A stretch of 18,531 bases of DNA from assembly GCA_900547285.1 (NCBI GenBank), contig URGF01000030.1:1-18531 (forward strand). The letters are read 5' to 3'. Positions 14,588-18,531 of this stretch are shown here, piece by piece. Made by a program: the position numbers and the translations under genes. Position 1 is the stretch's first letter, and each line of letters opens with the position of its first letter. This DNA comes from an uncultured Collinsella sp. (lineage in GTDB: Bacteria; Actinomycetota; Coriobacteriia; Coriobacteriales; Coriobacteriaceae). Below the pieces are notes generated by a model. That model saw nothing but the letters and a program-made list of their open reading frames with translations, searched no databases and was not told where the DNA came from.

Positions 14588-15865
14588 ATGTACGATACGG
14601 GATCGACAACGTTTATGCTCATCTGCACCATGCTCGTGTTTTTAATGACACCGGGTCTGGCGTTTTTCTATGGCGGCCTGTCCAGGCGCAAAAATGTCAT
14701 CAACACCATGCTTATGTGCTTTGGCGCCATTGGCCTGGTTGGTGTGCTGTGGATTGTTGCCGGCTGGTCGCTGGCCTACGGCGGCGACGGTTCCAGCTCG
14801 TTTATTGGAGGCCTTGACCAGCTGCTGTGCCTGCCGGTACTCAACCAGGTGCTGCAGGCGGCCGAGGGCAATGCCGCGGACGGTGCCGCCTACCCTCAGA
14901 TCATCAACATTGCCTTCCAGATGGCATTTGCCATGATCACGGCTGCTATCGTCACGGGCAGCCTGGCCGGCCGCGTTAAGTTTGGTGCCATGACGGCCTT
15001 CCTGGGCATTTGGCTGCTTGTGGTCTATGCGCCGCTTGCCCACATGGTTTGGGGCGGCGATGGCTCCTTTATCGGTGACATTATCGGCGCACTCGACTTT
15101 GCCGGCGGCGACGTGGTGCACATTTCGTCCGGTCTTACCGGCCTGATCCTCTGCTTAATGCTTGGCCGTCGTCGTGGCTTTGGCATGGTGAGCTACCGTC
15201 CACATAACGTGCCGTTTGTGGCGTTGGGCGCCGGCCTGCTTTGGTTTGGCTGGTTTGGCTTTAACGGCGGCAGCGAGTTTAAGGCCGACGCCGTGGCGGC
15301 GCTCGCCATCCTCAACACCGTGACGGCTAGCGCGGCGGGCATGGTCTCGTGGCTTGCCGTCGAGCGCGTGCACACCGGTCGCCCCACGCTGGTGGGCGCC
15401 AGCACCGGTCTGGTTGCGGGCCTTGTGGTGGTCACGCCGGGTGCGGGCTTTGTCGAGCCGTGGGCGGCGCTGGTCATGGGCCTGATCGTATCTCCCGTCT
15501 GCTACCTGGCCATCAGCCATCTTAAGACCAAATTTGGCTACGACGATGCGCTCGACGCGTTTGGCTGCCACGGCATCGGTGGCATCTTGGGCGGCGTGCT
15601 CACGGGGCTGTTCTGCGTGCCGGAGCTCTCGTGGACCGGTAAGGGCGGCCTGTTCTACACGGGCGATGTCTCGCTGCTCATCTCGCAGATTTTGGGCATT
15701 GTGGTGACGGTCGCTATTGTACTGGTGCTCGACTTGGTGATCGCCGCGGTGGTCAAGGCGCTGTTCCACGGCAGCCTGCGCGTGGACGAGGCCGACGAGG
15801 CGCTGGGCTTGGATGCGAGTCAGCACGGCGAGAGCGCGTATCCCTCCTTCTCGGGACTTGACTAG
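14588..15865 (+). CDS. amt: Ammonium transporter
   Basis: This is a 425-residue Amt/MEP/Rh channel for ammonium uptake with about 11 membrane segments. FLMTPGLAFFYGGLSRRKNV (18-37) is the classic first-helix motif. The paired pore histidines are His178 (DFAGGDVVHISSG) and His328 (DAFGCHGIGGILGG). Asp170 is the conserved acidic residue eight positions before His178, and Trp155 (HMVWGG) lies near the entry site. The frame is open from 14531, but the ATG at 14588 is chosen. AGGGGGAG precedes it, and the protein then starts MYDTGSTTFMLICTMLVF, with the first helix near the N-terminus as expected. It is followed, after a 106-base palindrome, by a PII gene, the standard amtB-glnK pairing in which PII blocks the channel when nitrogen is plentiful. 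Confidence 0.96.
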   Translation: MYDTGSTTFMLICTMLVFLMTPGLAFFYGGLSRRKNVINTMLMCFGAIGLVGVLWIVAGWSLAYGGDGSSSFIGGLDQLLCLPVLNQVLQAAEGNAADGAAYPQIINIAFQMAFAMITAAIVTGSLAGRVKFGAMTAFLGIWLLVVYAPLAHMVWGGDGSFIGDIIGALDFAGGDVVHISSGLTGLILCLMLGRRRGFGMVSYRPHNVPFVALGAGLLWFGWFGFNGGSEFKADAVAALAILNTVTASAAGMVSWLAVERVHTGRPTLVGASTGLVAGLVVVTPGAGFVEPWAALVMGLIVSPVCYLAISHLKTKFGYDDALDAFGCHGIGGILGGVLTGLFCVPELSWTGKGGLFYTGDVSLLISQILGIVVTVAIVLVLDLVIAAVVKALFHGSLRVDEADEALGLDASQHGESAYPSFSGLD

Positions 15866-15868
15866 CGG

Positions 15869-15974
15869 CACGGCTTTCCCAGGCACCCGACCTTGCCCCT
15901 CAAACCGTCGCTTGCGTACCGAAGTACGCGGCGCTCCTCTTTCGGGGCAATCTCGGGCACCTGGAAAACCCGTG
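15869..15974. repeat. 106-base in-register palindrome between amt and the PII gene
   Basis: Arms pair about one centre near 15921/15922 with constant coordinate sum over most of the length: 15869-15873 with 15970-15974, 15875-15883 with 15960-15968 (one mismatch), 15886-15890 with 15953-15957, 15893-15899 with 15944-15950, and GCGTAC (15914-15919) with GTACGC (15924-15929) closing a CGAA loop. The internal loops are small and mostly symmetrical. No T-run follows, so it is not a standard terminator. In RNA it would be a long rod-like hairpin, which could separate the stability or expression of amt from that of the PII gene. Confidence 0.9.
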
Positions 15975-16021
15975 TCATGTGAAGGACAATCAATTTCTTT
16001 TATTAAAGAGAGGAATTCATT

Positions 16022-16360
16022 ATGAAAAAGATCACGGCTATCGTGCGCCAGGAGAAGCTTGAGGTTCTTAAGGACGCGCTGTTTGCTGCCGATGTTCGCG
16101 GTATGACTATCAACCAGGTGCAGGGTTGCGGCGCACAGCATGGCTGGAAGGAATATGTGCGCGGCAACGAGTTGCTTGTCAACACGATCCCTAAGGTGCA
16201 GTTCACCCTCATCTGCGCCGATGAACATGTCGACGGAATTGTCGACATCATCTGCAACGCCGCCCGCACCGGCGCCGTCGGCGACGGCAAGATCTGGGTC
16301 GAGCCGGTCGAGGAAGTCATCCGCATCCGCACCGGCGAACACGGCCCCGCCGCGGTGTAG
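16022..16360 (+). CDS. glnK: PII nitrogen regulatory protein lacking the modified T-loop tyrosine
   Basis: This 112-residue trimeric PII signal protein senses ATP/ADP and 2-oxoglutarate and typically binds Amt. The family sequence is clear: MKKITAIVRQEKLEVLKDAL (1-20), GMTINQVQGCGAQHG (27-41), TGAVGDGKIWVEPVEEV (83-99) and IRIRTGE (100-106). Arg101 and Arg103 are the nucleotide-binding arginines. Position by position against E. coli GlnB the T-loop reads Leu51 instead of the uridylylated Tyr51, Val46 instead of Tyr46, Ala38 for Arg38 and His40 for Lys40, while Gln39, Gly41, Arg47, Gly48 and Glu50 are kept. Covalent uridylylation or adenylylation at residue 51 is therefore impossible. GAGAGG precedes the start. 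The symbol glnK reflects linkage to amt. Confidence 0.94.
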   Translation: MKKITAIVRQEKLEVLKDALFAADVRGMTINQVQGCGAQHGWKEYVRGNELLVNTIPKVQFTLICADEHVDGIVDIICNAARTGAVGDGKIWVEPVEEVIRIRTGEHGPAAV

Positions 16361-16366
16361 AATCGA

Positions 16367-16431
16367 CCGCCTACCATCCGCAACGTTAAAATGCTGCAAT
16401 GAGACACAAGACTTGCGTTGCGGATGGGCGG
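16367..16431. promoter_or_regulatory. Long inverted repeat around the tetR leader
   Basis: CCATCCGCAACG (16374-16385) and CGTTGCGGATGG (16416-16427) are perfectly complementary over 12 bases, with outer CCGCC (16367-16371) and GGCGG (16427-16431) able to extend the pairing. The 30-base loop contains TAAAAT (16387-16392), a possible -10 box, and an ATG at 16399. The right arm ends four bases before the preferred tetR start and covers its only purine-rich ribosome binding region. In RNA it would hide that site; in DNA it could be an operator. No T-run follows. Confidence 0.65.
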
Positions 16432-16434
16432 ATT

Positions 16435-17097
16435 ATGGGTCGCAATAAATATCCCGAGGAGACGGTCGCGAAGATTCTCGACGCGGCACTGGAGCTATTC
16501 TGCGCACAGGGTTATGAGGGGACGAGCATTCAAGATATCGTTGACCGTCTTGATGGCATGACCAAGGGCGCTGTCTATCATCACTTCAAGAGCAAAGAAG
16601 AGATTTTCAATGCCGCGTTTGATCGGGCGATGACTCCGATTGTTGAGCACCGTCGCTCGATGCTTGGCGTCGGTAATATGACCGGCGCCCAAAAGCTAAA
16701 AAGGCTTTACGCTCCCGAGTCCGTTGTTCCGCAAATTGAGCTATGGGCACGTATGCGTCCTGCAGCAGATCCGGTAAAAAGCTCGCGTCTTCTGGCGATG
16801 CAGTACCAGGGCTCGTTTAACGAGTCTGCCGATGGCTATCTCTTGCCGGTGATCGAGGAGGGCATCGCCGACGGATCCATTGCGTGCGAATGCCCGCGTG
16901 AAGCGGCGGAGGCCGTATCGTTGTTGGCGAATCTTTGGCTGCTGCCGCTGTTCCGTCCGCTTGAGACCAAGGATCGAATGCTCGCTCGCGCTCAATGTTT
17001 GGCGCAGATGGCTGCCGCGGTGGGACTCGATTTGGGGGAAGAAGTGCTTCAGACAACGGCGCAGATTTGGGACGTATGGGACCGCGCCGGGTGGTAA
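16435..17097 (+). CDS. TetR-family transcriptional regulator
   Basis: This is a 220-residue TetR-type repressor. The DNA-binding domain is recognisable at 10-58: TVAKILDAALELFCAQGYEG, then TSIQDIVDRLDGMTKGAVYH and HFKSKEEIF, with GMTKGAVYHHF in the recognition helix. The ligand domain (60-220) is mostly helical and not assignable. The frame is open from 16399, but the ATG at 16435 (MGRNKYPEE) gives a normal N-terminus, and neither candidate has a strong ribosome binding site. A hairpin terminator and two matching palindromes follow, then an MFS transporter. The standard reading is a repressor controlling the transporter and probably itself. Confidence 0.92.
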   Translation: MGRNKYPEETVAKILDAALELFCAQGYEGTSIQDIVDRLDGMTKGAVYHHFKSKEEIFNAAFDRAMTPIVEHRRSMLGVGNMTGAQKLKRLYAPESVVPQIELWARMRPAADPVKSSRLLAMQYQGSFNESADGYLLPVIEEGIADGSIACECPREAAEAVSLLANLWLLPLFRPLETKDRMLARAQCLAQMAAAVGLDLGEEVLQTTAQIWDVWDRAGW

Positions 17098-17100
17098 TAT

Positions 17101-17117
17101 AGATACCAACGGTATGT
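17101..17117. promoter_or_regulatory. TetR operator-like palindrome, site 1
   Basis: AGATACCAACGGTATGT contains the dyad ATACC-N3-GGTAT. It matches site 2 at 13 of 17 positions in the same register. It lies just after the tetR stop codon and before its terminator. Confidence 0.6.
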
Positions 17118-17129
17118 AATAGATTTGAG

Positions 17130-17153
17130 AGGGCAGCTCCGGCTGCCCTTTTC
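17130..17153 (+). terminator. Intrinsic terminator of tetR
   Basis: AGGGCAGC (17130-17137) and GCTGCCCT (17142-17149) form an 8-bp stem with a TCCG loop, followed by TTTC. It separates tetR from the MFS gene, implying the transporter has its own promoter. Confidence 0.85.
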
Positions 17154-17163
17154 AAGTCGATAA

Positions 17164-17184
17164 ATACATACTAGCGGTATGTAT
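17164..17184. promoter_or_regulatory. TetR operator-like palindrome, site 2
   Basis: ATACATAC and GTATGTAT form a perfect 8-bp dyad with a 5-base spacer, and the site includes ACATACTAGCGGTATGT (17166-17182), which aligns with site 1. It lies 14 bases before the MFS start codon and just ahead of AGGGGG, where it would overlap the promoter or block transcription. Confidence 0.75.
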
Positions 17185-17197
17185 AGGGGGTAGGCTT

Positions 17198-18460
17198 ATG
17201 GCTGGACTGAGAGACGTCAGAGTCTTGTTGGAACCAAAAACAGTGCGGTCAATCAGGCTCGCGGAACTTCTGGTTGCGCAGCTGTGCACGTATTCGATGC
17301 TGTCGGCGCTGTGCTTTGCGTATCCACTTTACTTGTTCGATCGCAGTGGATCGTCAACGTTATATGGCGTCGTCGCGGCGATAGCGTTCATACCCGGCGT
17401 ACTTGCAACTCCGGCTGGCGGAATCTTGGCGGATAGGGGAAGACATCGCGAGGTCCTCGTGGCCCTCGGCATTGCTCTGATGACTGCATCACTGCTGTCT
17501 ATCCCCATGAAGCGCTCGTTGCCTCTTGCGGTCGTCGTAGTAGCGATACTTTGTGTTCAATATGGTGTTCAATCGCTGCTAAAGCCAATGCTCCAAATTG
17601 AGACGGTGCGCATGGCGGGTGAAAAGAAGGTTGAGCGGGCCACTGCATTGGTTTCGCAGGTGACCATGGTGAGCAATATCTTGGGTCCTGTGGTCGGGAC
17701 GGCAGTCTATGGGTGCTTTGGCATCGATGCTCTTTGCACAACCGCGTCGGTGGCGTTTGCGATTTCAGCTCTCTTGTTTGGGGTCGCACTCAAGCAAAAC
17801 GCCTCATCTGAAACGATGAGAGACGGCGCGACTCGCACGACATGCCGAAACGATTTTCGGGAGTCGATTCGGTATCTGTTGCAAAATGCATCATTGGTCG
17901 CTGTGATTTTGCTTGCGGCAGTTTTGAACCTTGCGTTGGTTGGGCTAACGATTGGCGCTCCCATTATTGTTACAAAGCATCTCGGCATGCAATCGTCCTG
18001 CGTTGGGATAGTTGAGGTTGCTCTGGGCCTGGGTGGTCTTACCGGCAGTGGCTTGGTCGGCATTTGGCCGCATCGTTTTTCTTTCAATGGCATATGCCGA
18101 TATGTTGCGATGATCTGTTTTGGAGTCGCGCCGATTATTGTTACGCTGCTGTTCGGCGTAGATGTATGCGTGTTCACCGTGTTTGCGGTTGGTTCGGCAT
18201 GGGTCATGGTGTGGGCGAGCATTACGTCGGTTGAAATCATCGCGTTTGTTCAGCGGGTAGCGCCGACTGAGCTCTGCGGAAAAGTGCTTTCGGTCGTTTA
18301 CATGGTCCTTTCCTGCGCAACGCCTATCGGCCAATTGACGTACGGGGTTGCATATGATCGATGGACACCGGCGATTGTATTCGCAGCCATGTTGGCGGTG
18401 CTGACGTTGACGACGGCTCTGTTTTATCGGCTGAAAAATCGATTGCGGCGATTGTCTTAA
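17198..18460 (+). CDS. MFS transporter, probable efflux pump
   Basis: This is a 420-residue major facilitator with about 12 hydrophobic segments and a hydrophilic central loop (about 200-225). Motif A between helices 2 and 3 is GGILADRGRHREVLV (74-88), and GPVVGTAVYGCFG in the fifth or sixth helix resembles the antiporter-type motif of drug exporters. The substrate cannot be read from sequence. AGGGGG precedes the ATG at 17198. The upstream TetR gene and two palindromes suggest substrate-induced expression of an exporter. By eye codon choice is less GC-biased than in neighbouring genes, so the regulator-transporter pair may be a later arrival, but I did not compute this. Confidence 0.9.
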   Translation: MAGLRDVRVLLEPKTVRSIRLAELLVAQLCTYSMLSALCFAYPLYLFDRSGSSTLYGVVAAIAFIPGVLATPAGGILADRGRHREVLVALGIALMTASLLSIPMKRSLPLAVVVVAILCVQYGVQSLLKPMLQIETVRMAGEKKVERATALVSQVTMVSNILGPVVGTAVYGCFGIDALCTTASVAFAISALLFGVALKQNASSETMRDGATRTTCRNDFRESIRYLLQNASLVAVILLAAVLNLALVGLTIGAPIIVTKHLGMQSSCVGIVEVALGLGGLTGSGLVGIWPHRFSFNGICRYVAMICFGVAPIIVTLLFGVDVCVFTVFAVGSAWVMVWASITSVEIIAFVQRVAPTELCGKVLSVVYMVLSCATPIGQLTYGVAYDRWTPAIVFAAMLAVLTLTTALFYRLKNRLRRLS

Positions 18461-18531
18461 CGCGCTGGGGCACCGTGAATTTGTGAAGGCGGTGGTACGC
18501 CGCGCCGGGACGGCATTGTTTGGACATGCCT
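18461..18531. other. Window end, no feature seen
   Basis: These 71 bases after the MFS stop codon contain no recognisable gene start, terminator or repeat. Confidence 0.6.

Noticed and set aside
15155..16399. Open frame of 414 codons on the minus strand
   Set aside because: Antisense to amt and the PII gene, crosses the intergenic palindrome, and has low-complexity composition with no recognisable domain.

Overview
The window is high-GC bacterial DNA that looks like a chromosomal piece from a Coriobacteriia gut anaerobe, most likely Collinsella or a close relative. The basis is overall protein character and gene pairs I associate with that group: an SEC-C-tagged methionine aminopeptidase, an HD protein beside a PF06541 membrane protein, and dense intergenic hairpin repeats. 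No rRNA, tRNA, transposase, phage gene or CRISPR array was seen.

Layout. (1) 1-2243, minus strand: a radical SAM protein, methionine aminopeptidase with a clear terminator, and the N-terminal part of a D-2-hydroxyacid dehydrogenase that runs off the window. (2) 2469-3266, plus: an alpha/beta hydrolase. (3) 3478-5738, plus: a two-gene signalling operon, namely a degenerate GGDEF + receiver + HD-GYP protein followed by a single-domain HPt protein. It ends at an unusual terminator with two interleaved stems. (4) 10167-5846, minus: a complete polar amino acid ABC importer (lipoprotein, two permeases, ATPase) followed by a class-I-amidotransferase-like gamma-glutamyl hydrolase, with a good promoter upstream. 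(5) 10168-10819: 652 bases without an intact gene. It holds two hairpin repeats with CCTGTCCC-type loops, a 12-codon remnant that looks like the start of an iron-containing alcohol dehydrogenase, and a very regular array of three inverted-repeat pairs. (6) 12601-10820, minus: a DXP-synthase-like enzyme that keeps the thiamine diphosphate chemistry residues but lacks the two arginines expected to bind the glyceraldehyde-3-phosphate phosphate. (7) 12830-14389, plus: an HD-domain protein and a PF06541 membrane protein, nearly abutting. (8) 14588-16360, plus: ammonium transporter amt and a PII protein, separated by a 106-base near-perfect palindrome. The PII protein lacks the usual modified tyrosine of the T-loop. 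(9) 16435-18460, plus: a TetR regulator and an MFS transporter with two matching operator-like palindromes between them.

The most unusual items are the three-unit inverted-repeat array at 10545-10762, the altered substrate pocket of the DXP-synthase-like protein, and the nitrogen-control locus (PII without Tyr51, the giant palindrome, and GTTTC-like half-sites spaced 11 bases apart upstream of amt). No clearly new multi-gene defence or mobile system was found.
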